This document shows positions 19,233 to 28,621 of a stretch of 64,000 bases of DNA, in pieces (positions within the stretch are counted from its first letter, which is position 1; each line of letters begins with the position of its first letter). This DNA comes from Streptococcus mitis. GTDB lineage: Bacteria > Bacillota > Bacilli > Lactobacillales > Streptococcaceae. Below the pieces are notes generated by a model. It worked only from the letters and a program-made list of their open reading frames with translations. It was not told the origin of the DNA and searched no databases. The stretch lies in the NCBI RefSeq assembly GCF_946190065.1, contig NZ_CAMHZD010000001.1, positions 124,001 to 188,000 on the forward strand, read 5' to 3'. A program made the position numbers and the translations under genes.

Positions 19233-20438
19233 TTATTTTTTTGTTGTTATCACGTCCTGTTCTTTTACTGACTGTTGCTTCAAAATCTGCTTGTGTCGGT
19301 CTGTCAGTTTCGCATGGTCGAGAATGTCTTTTACAACCTGCGTCTGGTTGATTTCATCAAGTTTAATCGCAACCTTTAAGGTCGGGGCAACTTGATGAGA
19401 TAGCCAGTTCAGCGTCCTTTGGAAGGAGTAAGGCTCTGGTTTTGTGGTTAGTTTTAATCGTTCACGATTGTTCCCAATAAACCAAGCCCATTCTTCATTC
19501 AGTTTCCAATCAGAACGAGGTTTGGAATCGTCTTTATCTACAAAACGGATATACCGATTGATAATTTTAAAGGCGGTATGCTCTGGATTGTCATAGACGA
19601 GTAAATCACGGACTGCATAATAGGCACGCTCATTTTTCAATCGAATCTCAAAACGGTTTTTTACTTCTGCGTCTTCAATGGGAATATCATTTTTCTTGTA
19701 CTGCTCGTAGTCCTTTTCATAGATACAGAAATAAACTTCACTTTGTAATGAACCGATATAGAGGGTGTTTCCCATACATTCCTTTTCCTCTTTGCGTACC
19801 AGTTCGCCACTGCGATAGCTTTTAAAACTGCGGAAGACGGAGATACATTCTTCCTGTTGGCACTTTTCAGTGAGTACAGGGATATTCAAAATCCCTGTCT
19901 TATCGTTAATGGCAAGGTCAAGGCGTTTCATCACACCGCCAGCCACCAAAACGTCCATAAAGAACTCATACCAGCTTCTTTGTTGTGCCAGAAGATAGCT
20001 TTCAAATTGTCTGCACCCACGACCTTTCAATTCCACCAGAACTCCTTTGTCCAGTTCATGGGAGCAAAGGACGAATATGTCGCCTAAAGCATAATGCTCT
20101 GAATAAGAATAGAAACCATAGTCCTCATGAAGAAAATAGGACAGTTTCAGTTGTAAGATGTTTTCGACCACCTGCTGTACGTCTGTTGTCGGAAAGCGAA
20201 TCCTTACATAATCAAACAGCATTTCAAGGGGAGCGTCGGGATTGAAGCGTTCCAGAGCTTCCCAAAGGGACTGCTGTAAATCCTCTGATGGCTTGACTTT
20301 TCCTGTTTCAATATCGCTTAGATACTGCCTTGTAATACCAGTCGCAACAGCTAAACGGTTTTGAGATAGTCCATAAGCCAAGCGTTTTTCTTTTAAATGC
20401 TGTAACCAAGTTTGTTCATTCAGTAAAAATCCCTCCAA
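19233..20438 (-). CDS. orf20: Tn916 Orf20, MobT relaxase
   Basis: A protein of 401 residues. An N-terminal XRE helix-turn-helix (GLSQNRLAVATGITRQYLSDIETGKVKP) is fused to a Rep_trans-type relaxase domain with RRLDLAIND-like and YIGSLQSEVYFCIYEKDYEQ motifs. MobT nicks oriT between orf20 and orf21 and pilots single-stranded DNA. The start is TTG in GATTGGAGGG. It is intact, but its partner coupling protein Orf21 is missing from this element. Confidence 0.92.
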   Translation of the reverse strand: MEGFLLNEQTWLQHLKEKRLAYGLSQNRLAVATGITRQYLSDIETGKVKPSEDLQQSLWEALERFNPDAPLEMLFDYVRIRFPTTDVQQVVENILQLKLSYFLHEDYGFYSYSEHYALGDIFVLCSHELDKGVLVELKGRGCRQFESYLLAQQRSWYEFFMDVLVAGGVMKRLDLAINDKTGILNIPVLTEKCQQEECISVFRSFKSYRSGELVRKEEKECMGNTLYIGSLQSEVYFCIYEKDYEQYKKNDIPIEDAEVKNRFEIRLKNERAYYAVRDLLVYDNPEHTAFKIINRYIRFVDKDDSKPRSDWKLNEEWAWFIGNNRERLKLTTKPEPYSFQRTLNWLSHQVAPTLKVAIKLDEINQTQVVKDILDHAKLTDRHKQILKQQSVKEQDVITTKK

Positions 20439-20602
20439 TCAAAAAGGCGTATGTCAACTTTTAAAGCCCATTTGACATACGCTGAAATTTTGTAAATCCC
20501 TTGTAACCAAAGGATTTTCTAATGTTTTTTTTATAGTGTATAAATCCAAAATAAGTTTTTCTCTTGCGTTTGTAGCTCATATTCGTTAGAATAATGGTGT
20601 AG
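20439..20602. other. Remnant of the Tn916 oriT region
   Basis: In Tn916 the origin of transfer lies between orf20 and orf21. Here an 11-bp inverted repeat, GCGTATGTCAA (20447-20457) and TTGACATACGC (20472-20482), follows orf20, then A/T-rich DNA. The rest of the usual 466-base interval and orf21 are absent, so the origin may be incomplete. The junction with the 175-bp repeat lies before 20603. Confidence 0.55.
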
Positions 20603-20777
20603 ATGAGTGGTCGGCTCATGGTCAATCTGATATTAATCTTGGACATAAGGGTCAAGCGGTGGCGGACACCAGAACGAAATCCGATAGCAATCTTGGACGT
20701 AAGGGCCAAGCGGTGGCAGACACCAGAATAAACCGACTGACTAGGTGGCTTACAGGTTCTGTAAGTCATCTTTTTTA
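20603..20777. repeat. 175-bp direct repeat, copy 2 (right flank of Tn916-like element)
   Basis: It matches 4868-5042 with six substitutions and no gaps, including the internal 54-base tandem unit. Beyond the shared six-T run the two copies diverge: this copy continues into a terminator and Tn5252-type genes, the other into the Tn916 end. It is therefore probably the copy that keeps the native downstream context. Confidence 0.9.
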
Positions 20778-20806
20778 CTTTGATAGTAACGTTTTATCAT
20801 TTTCAG

Positions 20807-20837
20807 GAGAACGTAGTTTAGGCTCGTTCTCTTTTTT
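20807..20837 (+). terminator. Rho-independent terminator
   Basis: GAGAACG (20807-20813) and CGTTCTC (20825-20831) followed by six T residues. It would end transcripts coming from the transfer operon before the next gene block. Confidence 0.85.
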
Positions 20838-20911
20838 GTTGTGATACTTCTTTCAAGGAATATTTGGTAGGATTGGAGTGAAAAAAGATTAACTAGGAAA
20901 GAAGGAAGTAT

Positions 20912-21322
20912 ATGGAAGCAATTTATCAACGTGATTCGGATCAAGATGGATTAACTGATGCTCAAGAATTAGCGCTAGGAACCAATCCTCTTAGCGCAGA
21001 TTCTGATGGTGATGGTCGTTCAGATTTAGTGGAAGTAGAAGAAGGAACCAATCCCTTAGAAAAGGATTTAAAAGACATAGACCAAACAAATATAACTGAA
21101 CCGTCTTCAGTATTTATGGAAATGAAACAAAAGATTTCAGATATGATGGAGAGTCACTACAAGGAATTTATACAGGCTCTGATTAGTATTGAAACAGGGA
21201 TTGAAAACCAACAAGACCTTGAAGACTTATATACTTACTACATGAGAACAGATGCCGTTTCTCTTTTGTCTAGTGATTTAGAAACCAGTCCTCAAAAGGT
21301 TGAAATGGAGATAGAGTTGTAG
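20912..21322 (+). CDS. Small cytoplasmic protein with calcium-binding DxDxDG repeats
   Basis: A protein of 136 residues. Residues 8-47 hold two thrombospondin type 3-like repeats (DSDQDGLTDAQELALGTNPL and DSDGDGRSDLVEVEEGTNP). There is no signal peptide or membrane segment, which is unusual for these normally extracellular calcium-binding repeats. The rest is acidic and helical. It precedes the giant helicase gene in the same direction, and such a gene is a regular member of Tn5252-type ICEs. The function is unknown. Confidence 0.8.
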   Translation: MEAIYQRDSDQDGLTDAQELALGTNPLSADSDGDGRSDLVEVEEGTNPLEKDLKDIDQTNITEPSSVFMEMKQKISDMMESHYKEFIQALISIETGIENQQDLEDLYTYYMRTDAVSLLSSDLETSPQKVEMEIEL

Positions 21323-21369
21323 GGGAATCATGTGATTCTCCTATTTTCGTATAGATGAAAGGAGCGAGT

Positions 21370-24300
21370 ATGGAAGTAATACAATTATTGGCTATGTTTC
21401 GTGGAACAATTCCAAAAGATAGTGAGAAAATGGACCTATTTCTTCGCTATCAGGCGCAACATTTTGATGAGAAATGGCAGGACTTGGTAGAAAGTTTTTT
21501 GGCTGAAGAGGGCAAGATAGAAGAGATACCTCATGTCTATTCGTTTGATCAAGATATTGTTTCTTTCCTAGAGGCCAGTTCTGAAAATAATGACCAAGAT
21601 TTAGAAAGTTACACAAGAAGTTTTGGACAAGCGGGTCTAGATAAATTATCTCAATTAAGTAATTTTGAGAAATACTTGGTGCTAGAAGTCGCAATCTATA
21701 ACCTTTCCACTCGATTTTACATCCAATCTGAAAAAGAAAAACTAAAACAACTAAGTGAGCTTGTATTTCATCAGAATCAGGATGTCAATTTAGTCAATGT
21801 CTATCGGGTTGCGAATAATCTATCTGACCGCATTAGTAGAGATATAGAGGAGTTTCTTCTAATGGTTGATTCCAAAGAGGTTAAAAAAGAAGTTCTTGAG
21901 ATTCATTTTGAAGGAAAAGAGGGAGATGTTCTAGCCTATTTGGGTTCAGAATTAATGGCTACTTTAGATACCGTTACGGATCTTGTCCATCATGAAGAAC
22001 AATACCAACAACTCCCACTGACACAAAAGCTGAAGATTATTACTCACTTTGATGATGTAAAAGCTAAAATCGAAAAGTCTAAGCAAGTAGAGGAAGTTTT
22101 ATCTCCTTCAAGTGATATTGAACAGGAAATGGAAGAAACGAACTCTTTTTCTAATGTCGATAAAATTGTAGAAGAAGCTTTGAGGGAATATTCAATCGGT
22201 TCACAAGTAAGTTATAAAGGACAAGTATTTCAGTTGGTTTCGATTGAAAATGCACACTTAAATGACTTAGTTCGCCTAGAGCTATTCAATGATTCCAACC
22301 AGTTGTTTGAAGAAAATCCTATCTTATACTTGAACAGTTTGGAAGAGATTGAACAATTATTGTCTCATGTAGAACTTGAAAAAGAAGATTCAGAGATTGA
22401 GATTGAATCACCAAGTGAAAGTCAGGAAATAGATTTGTTTTCCTACCTGGAAGAAGAAAATGAAAAGGATAAGGAAACAGAAACGCTTATTGTAGGCATA
22501 GAAGAGACGGATGTCCCTGTTCTAGATTTTGTTTTTCCAGATGATTTAGAGGACTTTTATCCTAAGACAAATCGAGAAAAAATTGAAACGAATATCGCCG
22601 CAATTGAACTTGTTAAAAGATTAGAAAAAGAGGGACGACAAGCGAATCCAGAAGAACAAGAGCTACTCGCCAAGTATGTCGGCTGGGGTGGTCTTGCCAA
22701 TGAATTTTTCGATGAACTTAATCCAAAGTATGAAACAGAACGTTTAACTCTTAAGAGTTTAGTAAGTAAATCAGAGTACTCCACTATGAAACAAAGTTCT
22801 CTCACAGCCTATTATACAGACCCAATGATTATTCGCCAGATTTGGCAAAAATTACTGGATGATGGTTTTGAGGGAGGGAGGATATTAGATCCTTCTATGG
22901 GGACTGGGAACTTCTTTGCGGCTATGCCTAGAAGTATACGAGAAAAATCAGAACTTTATGGGGTTGAATTAGACAGTGTGACAGGCGCAATCGCAAAACA
23001 ACTCCACCCCAATACCCATATTGAAGTGCGAGGATTTGAAGAAGTTCCCTATCAAAATAATAGTTTTGATTTAGTCTTAACGAATGTTCCTTTTGGAAAT
23101 TTTCGCATTGCCGATAAAAACTATGATAAACCTTATATGATTCATGACTACTTTGTCAAACACTCACTTGATTTAGTAAGAGACGGAGGACAAGTTTCGA
23201 TTATCTCTTCTATCGGAACAATGGATAAGCGGACAGATAATGTCTTACAAGAGATTAAAACTAACACTCATTTTTTAGGGGGAGTTCGGTTGCCAGATAC
23301 GGCTTTTAAAAAGATTGCAGGTACTCGAGTAACCACAGACCTCCTCTTCTTTCAAAAGAATCAAGCAAAGAATCTTAATGAAGATGAGCTTGTCTTTAGT
23401 GGTTCTATTCCCTTTGAGGAGGATAAGCGTGTCTGGATCAATCCTTATTTTGATGGGAAATACAATACACAAGTTTTGGGTCAATATGAGGTACGTAATT
23501 TTAATGGAGGAACCCTCAATGTTAAGGGGGAATCAGAAACATTAGCTACTGACATAATGAAAGCATTAGAGAATGTAGAAGCACCTAAACCAATTGACAA
23601 TTCTTTGAAAGCACCTGTTTTTATCCAAGAAGAAGTGGATAATTCTATCCCAAGTCGTATACGAGAGGACTTAGCGCTCTATTCTTTTGGATATGAGGGA
23701 AATCAAATTTATTACCGAGATACGCATGGCATTCGGAAAAGTTCAAAAGTAGACGAAATTAGTTATTATGTAGATGAGAAGGGAGATTTTAAAGCTTGGG
23801 ACAGTTCTTTGTCTGAACATAAAATAGACCGATTCGTGCAACTTCATTTGACAGATGAGGAAGCACTAGATGTTTACAAGTCAGAAGAAGCGAGTAAAAG
23901 AGGGAAATATAAGGGACTGTTCAAAAAAACTGTCTTTTATGAAAGCCCCTTATCGGATAAGGACATTAGTCGCATTAAGGGCATGGTTGATTTGAGAGAG
24001 ACCTATCAATCCTTAATTGAAATTCAACGTCATCCAGATTATAGTCGAGCTGATTTTCAGGAATTGCTTGGCAAATTGAATCATGACTATGACCGCTTTG
24101 TAAGTCAATTTGGATACTTGAATGCCTCAGTCAATCGTAACTTATTTGATAGTGACGATAAGTATTCTTTACTAGCAAGTTTAGAAGATGAATACATTGA
24201 TTCTAAAGATCAGAAAGTAAAATATAAAAAATCTTTAGCCTTTGAGAAAGCATTGGTTAGGCCGGAGAGAGTGATTGCAAGAGTTTCAACGGCTTTAGAT

Positions 24301-27300
24301 GCCTTAAACTCTAGTTTATCGGATGGTAGAGGGGTTGATTTAGACTATATGGTATCAATTTACCCTGAACATAGCCAAGCTGCTATTTTAGATGAGTTAG
24401 GAGACCAGATTTTAATGGATCCAGAAAGCTATTTAAGAGGAGAAAGAAAATATCTTTCTAAGAACCAGTTTTTATCAGGAGATATTCTCAACAAGATAGA
24501 AGTAGTTCAACTATTAGTGGAGGAAAACAATCAAGAATGTGACTGGTCTCATGCTTTAGATTTGTTAGAATCTGTTCGTCCTCCACGGATTCATCTGGCA
24601 GATATTGAGTTTAAAATAGGGTCACGTTGGATTCCTCAATCCGTTTATGGTAAATTTGCCTTTGAATGTTTTACCAATCGTGAATTTGAATTGTCTTCGC
24701 CTGATGTTGAACAAGTCATTGAAGTGAATCCTGTCGATGGGCAGGTTCATTTAAGGACATCATTTGCTTATCGCTATCCAAGTGCCAAAGATAGTAGTCT
24801 TGGAGTTAGTGGGTCACGTTATGATACAGGAAGAAAGATTTTTGAGAATTTACTTAATTCGAACCAACCGACTATTACTATGACTGTTACGGAAGGAGAA
24901 AAGAAAAAGACCATCACAGATTTGGAGAAAACCTCTGTTCTAAGAGCAAAAGAGCAGCATTTACAAGAACTCTTTCAAGACTTTGTCTCACGGTATCCAG
25001 AAGTCCAACAAGTCATCGAAGAAAGTTACAATCGTCTTTATAATCGAACGGTTAGTCGAGAGTATGACGGTAGCCATCTAGTCATTGATGGCTTGGCACA
25101 AAACATCAGTCTTCGCCCTCACCAAGAGAATGCCATTCAAAGAATCGTAGAAGAAAAAAGAGCCTTATTAGCTCATGAGGTAGGTTCAGGAAAGACCTTG
25201 ACAATGCTTGGTGCTGGGTTTAAATTAAAGGAGTTGGGGATGGTTCATAAGCCCTTGTATGTGGTGCCCTCTAGTTTGTCTGCTCAATTTGGTCAAGAAA
25301 TCATGAAATTTTTCCCTACTAAAAAAGTCTTTGTGACTACTAAGAAAGATTTTGTGAAGGCGAGAAGAAAACAATTTGTGTCACGTATTATTACAGGAGA
25401 TTACGATGCCATTGTCATTGGGGATTCTCAATTTGAAAAAATCCCTGTCAGTAAGGAAAGACAGATGAATTATATAGAGGATAAACTCAATGAACTACGA
25501 GAGATTAAAACACATTCTGAAAATAAGTATACCGTTAAAGAAGCAGAGCAATCAATTAGTGGTCTAGAGAAACAATTGGAAGAACTCCAACGCTTTAATC
25601 GTGATAGTTTTATTGATTTTGAGAACTTAGGAATTGATTTTCTCTTTGTGGATGAAGCACATCACTTTAAAAATATTCGTCCGATTACTGGACTTGGAAA
25701 TGTAGCAGGGATTACCAATACAACGTCTAAGAAGAATGTGGATATGGAAATGAAGGTGCGACAGATTCAGGAAGAACATGATTTTAAAAACATTGTCTTT
25801 GCGACAGGAACTCCTGTTTCCAATTCTATTAGTGAGTTATATACTATGATGAACTATATTCAACCAGATATATTAAAACGCTATCAAGTTGATTATTTTG
25901 ACTCTTGGGTAGGTGCTTTTGGAGAAATTCAAAACTCTATGGAATTAGCTCCTACAGGGGATAAGTACCAACCTAAGAAACGATTTAAAAAATTTGTCAA
26001 TCTACCTGAGTTGATGAAAATCTACAAAGAAACAGCTGACATTCAAACACAAGATATGTTGGATTTACCTGTTCCAGAAGCTCATATTATCCCTATTGAG
26101 AGTGAGTTAACCGAAAACCAGAAACTCTATCTAGAAGAATTGGTTATGCGTTCAGATGCGGTCAAATGTGGAACGGTTGATCCGAGTCAGGATAACATGT
26201 TAAAGATAACGGGCGAGGCACGGAAACTAGCTATTGATATGCGTTTGTTGGACTCTAGCTATAGTCTAGCAGACAATCATAAACTGCTTCAGGTAGTGGA
26301 TAATGTTGAGAGAATTTATCGTGAGGGAATGGGAAATAAGGCTACTCAGATGATTTTTTCAGATATTGGCACACCTAAGAAAAAGGATAATGGCTTTGAT
26401 GTCTATTCTGAAATAAAGGCTCTATTAGTTGATAGAGGAATTCCTAGTAAGGAAATTGCCTTTGTACATGATGCCAATAGTGATGAAAAGAAGAATAGTT
26501 TGTCTCGAAAGGTCAATGCAGGAGAAGTACGGATTCTCCTTGCCTCAACTGAAAAAGGAGGAACAGGTTTAAATGTTCAGAGCAAGATGAAAGCAGTTCA
26601 TCACCTGGATGTACCGTGGAGACCAAGTGACATTCAGCAACGCAATGGACGTATTATCCGACAGGGAAATGAAAACAAGGAAGTGGATATTTACCACTAC
26701 ATTACTAAAGGTTCGTTTGATAATTATCTATGGGCAACTCAGGAGAACAAACTCCGCTATATTAAGCAGATTATGACTTCTAAGGAGCCGATTCGTGCTG
26801 CAGAAGATATTGATGAACAGACTATGACAGCTTCTGATTTTAAGGCGCTAGCAACAGGTAATCCTTATCTTAAATACAAGATGGAACTAGAGAATGATCT
26901 AACTCTATTAGAAAATCAAAGACGCGCCTTTCAACGCAGCAAGGATCACTATCGTCACACAATCTCCTACTGTGAAGAAAATATGCCCATTCTTGAGAAA
27001 CGATTAAGCAAGTATGAAGGCGATATTCAACAGTCTGAAATATCGAAAGACCAGGCATTTTCTATGACAGTAGGCAAGCAAGCTTTTGATCAACGAGCTG
27101 AAGCAGGGGAATCCCTACACCGTCTTATCCGTCATAATCAAGCTGACAGCAAAGAATTCCGAACCCTAGCAAGCTATCGAGGATTTGACATTAAAATGCT
27201 TAGTCTTCCAACCAATCAACCTCTTCCTGAAACCTTCTCTGTTAAGATTGTAGGAGAAAATCAATATTCTGTCAGTTTAGATTTGTATTCTCCTTTAGGG

Positions 27301-27582
27301 ACAATTCAAAGGCTTCAGCATACGATTGATCACATCAAGGAGGACCAAGTGAAAACTCAGAACTTATTGGATGAATTAAAGGATAAATGGACTACTGCTA
27401 AAGTAGAAATTGAGAAAAATTTTCCAAAGGAAGAGGACTATCAAACAAAAAAGGCCGAATACGATGTACTCGCGCCATTGATTGAAACAGAAACGGATTT
27501 AGATATTATTGATCAGGCCTTAAGACAATTCCACGAAAAAGGAAAAGAAAAGCAAGAACAACTTTCTTTTGAATTAGATTAA
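21370..27582 (+). CDS. Giant DNA methyltransferase / SNF2-type helicase
   Basis: About 2070 residues. An acidic N-terminal region (1-400) is followed by an N6-adenine methyltransferase-like domain with motif I DPSMGTGNFF near 507 and motif IV-like NVPFGNF near 571. An SF2/SNF2 helicase follows, with Walker A EVGSGKT near 1270, DEAHHF near 1427 and RNGRIIRQGNE near 1757, then a coiled-coil tail. The position-one Asn/Asp of motif IV is kept while the usual NPP(Y/F) is NVPF. Such proteins are hallmarks of Tn5252/Tn5253-like ICEs and of phages and are thought to protect or process incoming DNA. The ATG at 21370 has AAAGGAG upstream; an earlier in-frame ATG at 21355 overlaps that site. Confidence 0.88.
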   Translation: MEVIQLLAMFRGTIPKDSEKMDLFLRYQAQHFDEKWQDLVESFLAEEGKIEEIPHVYSFDQDIVSFLEASSENNDQDLESYTRSFGQAGLDKLSQLSNFEKYLVLEVAIYNLSTRFYIQSEKEKLKQLSELVFHQNQDVNLVNVYRVANNLSDRISRDIEEFLLMVDSKEVKKEVLEIHFEGKEGDVLAYLGSELMATLDTVTDLVHHEEQYQQLPLTQKLKIITHFDDVKAKIEKSKQVEEVLSPSSDIEQEMEETNSFSNVDKIVEEALREYSIGSQVSYKGQVFQLVSIENAHLNDLVRLELFNDSNQLFEENPILYLNSLEEIEQLLSHVELEKEDSEIEIESPSESQEIDLFSYLEEENEKDKETETLIVGIEETDVPVLDFVFPDDLEDFYPKTNREKIETNIAAIELVKRLEKEGRQANPEEQELLAKYVGWGGLANEFFDELNPKYETERLTLKSLVSKSEYSTMKQSSLTAYYTDPMIIRQIWQKLLDDGFEGGRILDPSMGTGNFFAAMPRSIREKSELYGVELDSVTGAIAKQLHPNTHIEVRGFEEVPYQNNSFDLVLTNVPFGNFRIADKNYDKPYMIHDYFVKHSLDLVRDGGQVSIISSIGTMDKRTDNVLQEIKTNTHFLGGVRLPDTAFKKIAGTRVTTDLLFFQKNQAKNLNEDELVFSGSIPFEEDKRVWINPYFDGKYNTQVLGQYEVRNFNGGTLNVKGESETLATDIMKALENVEAPKPIDNSLKAPVFIQEEVDNSIPSRIREDLALYSFGYEGNQIYYRDTHGIRKSSKVDEISYYVDEKGDFKAWDSSLSEHKIDRFVQLHLTDEEALDVYKSEEASKRGKYKGLFKKTVFYESPLSDKDISRIKGMVDLRETYQSLIEIQRHPDYSRADFQELLGKLNHDYDRFVSQFGYLNASVNRNLFDSDDKYSLLASLEDEYIDSKDQKVKYKKSLAFEKALVRPERVIARVSTALDALNSSLSDGRGVDLDYMVSIYPEHSQAAILDELGDQILMDPESYLRGERKYLSKNQFLSGDILNKIEVVQLLVEENNQECDWSHALDLLESVRPPRIHLADIEFKIGSRWIPQSVYGKFAFECFTNREFELSSPDVEQVIEVNPVDGQVHLRTSFAYRYPSAKDSSLGVSGSRYDTGRKIFENLLNSNQPTITMTVTEGEKKKTITDLEKTSVLRAKEQHLQELFQDFVSRYPEVQQVIEESYNRLYNRTVSREYDGSHLVIDGLAQNISLRPHQENAIQRIVEEKRALLAHEVGSGKTLTMLGAGFKLKELGMVHKPLYVVPSSLSAQFGQEIMKFFPTKKVFVTTKKDFVKARRKQFVSRIITGDYDAIVIGDSQFEKIPVSKERQMNYIEDKLNELREIKTHSENKYTVKEAEQSISGLEKQLEELQRFNRDSFIDFENLGIDFLFVDEAHHFKNIRPITGLGNVAGITNTTSKKNVDMEMKVRQIQEEHDFKNIVFATGTPVSNSISELYTMMNYIQPDILKRYQVDYFDSWVGAFGEIQNSMELAPTGDKYQPKKRFKKFVNLPELMKIYKETADIQTQDMLDLPVPEAHIIPIESELTENQKLYLEELVMRSDAVKCGTVDPSQDNMLKITGEARKLAIDMRLLDSSYSLADNHKLLQVVDNVERIYREGMGNKATQMIFSDIGTPKKKDNGFDVYSEIKALLVDRGIPSKEIAFVHDANSDEKKNSLSRKVNAGEVRILLASTEKGGTGLNVQSKMKAVHHLDVPWRPSDIQQRNGRIIRQGNENKEVDIYHYITKGSFDNYLWATQENKLRYIKQIMTSKEPIRAAEDIDEQTMTASDFKALATGNPYLKYKMELENDLTLLENQRRAFQRSKDHYRHTISYCEENMPILEKRLSKYEGDIQQSEISKDQAFSMTVGKQAFDQRAEAGESLHRLIRHNQADSKEFRTLASYRGFDIKMLSLPTNQPLPETFSVKIVGENQYSVSLDLYSPLGTIQRLQHTIDHIKEDQVKTQNLLDELKDKWTTAKVEIEKNFPKEEDYQTKKAEYDVLAPLIETETDLDIIDQALRQFHEKGKEKQEQLSFELD

Positions 27583-27656
27583 AAAATAGATACAAATAGC
27601 GGACAAGAAAAGAAAAACGCGGTAAAATAAAGATAGAAAAAAGCGAGGTAACGATT

Positions 27657-27941
27657 ATGATGGAAGATACCTATTATCAATTAGAAGAGGCTTTGGTACA
27701 GGGATTTCAAACGCCTGAAGAATACCAAGCCTACAAGGAGCTAAAGGAACATTATGAGGAAGTGACAGGCGATTACAGCTTTTCTATACGAGAACTTACT
27801 AGTCAATTGGAAATCTCTCTTCAAAATCATCGAAGTGTGGACTTTGAAGAAGATGAAAAAGAGGAGTATTTGGATTTAGTTCAAAAGCTAGAGGAATTTG
27901 ATTCATCTCTTGCCACCCATTATCGTCAGTTGATTGATTAG
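27657..27941 (+). CDS. Small acidic protein of unknown function
   Basis: An acidic, helical protein of 94 residues (YQLEEALVQGFQTPEEYQAY). It has no recognisable domain, no signal peptide and no membrane segment. It is encoded 74 bases after the helicase and overlaps the alternative TTG start of the next gene. GCGAGG lies upstream of the ATG. Its position suggests a role in ICE transfer or maintenance, but nothing shows this directly. Confidence 0.7.
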   Translation: MMEDTYYQLEEALVQGFQTPEEYQAYKELKEHYEEVTGDYSFSIRELTSQLEISLQNHRSVDFEEDEKEEYLDLVQKLEEFDSSLATHYRQLID

Positions 27942-27954
27942 GAAGGAACAAGTC

Positions 27955-28251
27955 ATGAATGATTTACTCCTTATCCCAGTAATTTTTTTAGCAGTAGGAG
28001 GAATTCTCATTCTTTTATGGAGACTCTTTCTTATTGCCAGCGGACTTTTCCTGATTGGTTTTGTCAGTTTTCTTATTTTCGTGGAGGTCTATGGAATTTA
28101 TTTGTTCTTTACTGAACCTAGTTTATATTTTGATGATATCAGACAACATGGTTTAACTAGTTTTACGTCTATGTACCTTTTCATCAATCTGATGTTGGTT
28201 CTAGGATTCAGTTGGCGCTTCATTAACTCCATAAATAAGAAAAAAATGTGA
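27955..28251 (+). CDS. Small membrane protein
   Basis: About 98 residues with three hydrophobic segments (LLLIPVIFLAVGGILILLW, FLIGFVSFLIFVEVYGIYLFF and TSMYLFINLMLVLGF). It is an integral membrane protein of unknown function in the Tn5252-type operon. The ATG at 27955 follows AGGAAGG at good spacing; the longer TTG start (27934) would place the ribosome site inside the gene. Confidence 0.75.
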   Translation: MNDLLLIPVIFLAVGGILILLWRLFLIASGLFLIGFVSFLIFVEVYGIYLFFTEPSLYFDDIRQHGLTSFTSMYLFINLMLVLGFSWRFINSINKKKM

Positions 28252-28264
28252 ACTTTTTAGATAG

Positions 28265-28462
28265 TCAAAAGACTTTATCTGAATCTAAATTCGGATAAGG
28301 TTTTTTATTTACCTTGATTCTTTCATATACATCATAGCTAAATTGGAGTAATAATTTATGAAAGTCATTATCCTCACTATTATTACTTGTATTTATGGCT
28401 TGTTTATGTCGTTCAATATGAGAAAGAGCTCTTCTCAAATTTTCTTCTTTTAATTTGTTCAT
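28265..28462 (-). CDS. Possible small charged protein
   Basis: A frame of 65 codons on the minus strand (KLKEENLRRALSHIERHKQAIN) with the charge pattern of a real helical protein and no opposing gene. No Shine-Dalgarno is seen; a TTATAAT element lies only a few bases before the ATG, so the transcript might be nearly leaderless. It interrupts an otherwise plus-strand operon. I do not recognise it. Confidence 0.45.
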   Translation of the reverse strand: MNKLKEENLRRALSHIERHKQAINTSNNSEDNDFHKLLLQFSYDVYERIKVNKKPYPNLDSDKVF

Positions 28463-28621
28463 ATTTATATTATAAACTGAAGACAGCTAATTTTGATATT
28501 TTTCTCTGAACTGTACGATTTTGCGCCTGAAATGTAGAAATTCCCTTTCGTTGTGATGTGATAAAACTTACAAGTTCTTTTTGTTATTCTTGACCTAGTT
28601 TTTATAGAAAGAAGGTCTAAG

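Larger units (their letters stand above)
5043..20600. mobile_element. Tn916-family element, truncated (orf21-orf24 missing)
   Basis: The gene order int, xis, orf8, orf7, orf9, Cys-rich KTR, tet(M), leader, orf13, orf14, orf15, orf16, orf17, ardA, orf19, orf20 matches Tn916. In complete Tn916 the coupling protein Orf21 and orf22, orf23 and orf24 follow orf20. Here the sequence turns into a 175-bp repeat and then Tn5252-type genes about 160 bases beyond orf20. The int-side end lies just after 5042. The exact right boundary is uncertain, placed between 20490 and 20602. The element sits inside the Tn5252-like backbone between the wall hydrolase and the helicase genes. Confidence 0.9.

Noticed and set aside
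20461-20769. Minus-strand 102-codon frame over the Tn916/repeat junction
   Set aside because: It crosses a rearrangement junction and the direct repeat; the peptide reflects repeat sequence only.
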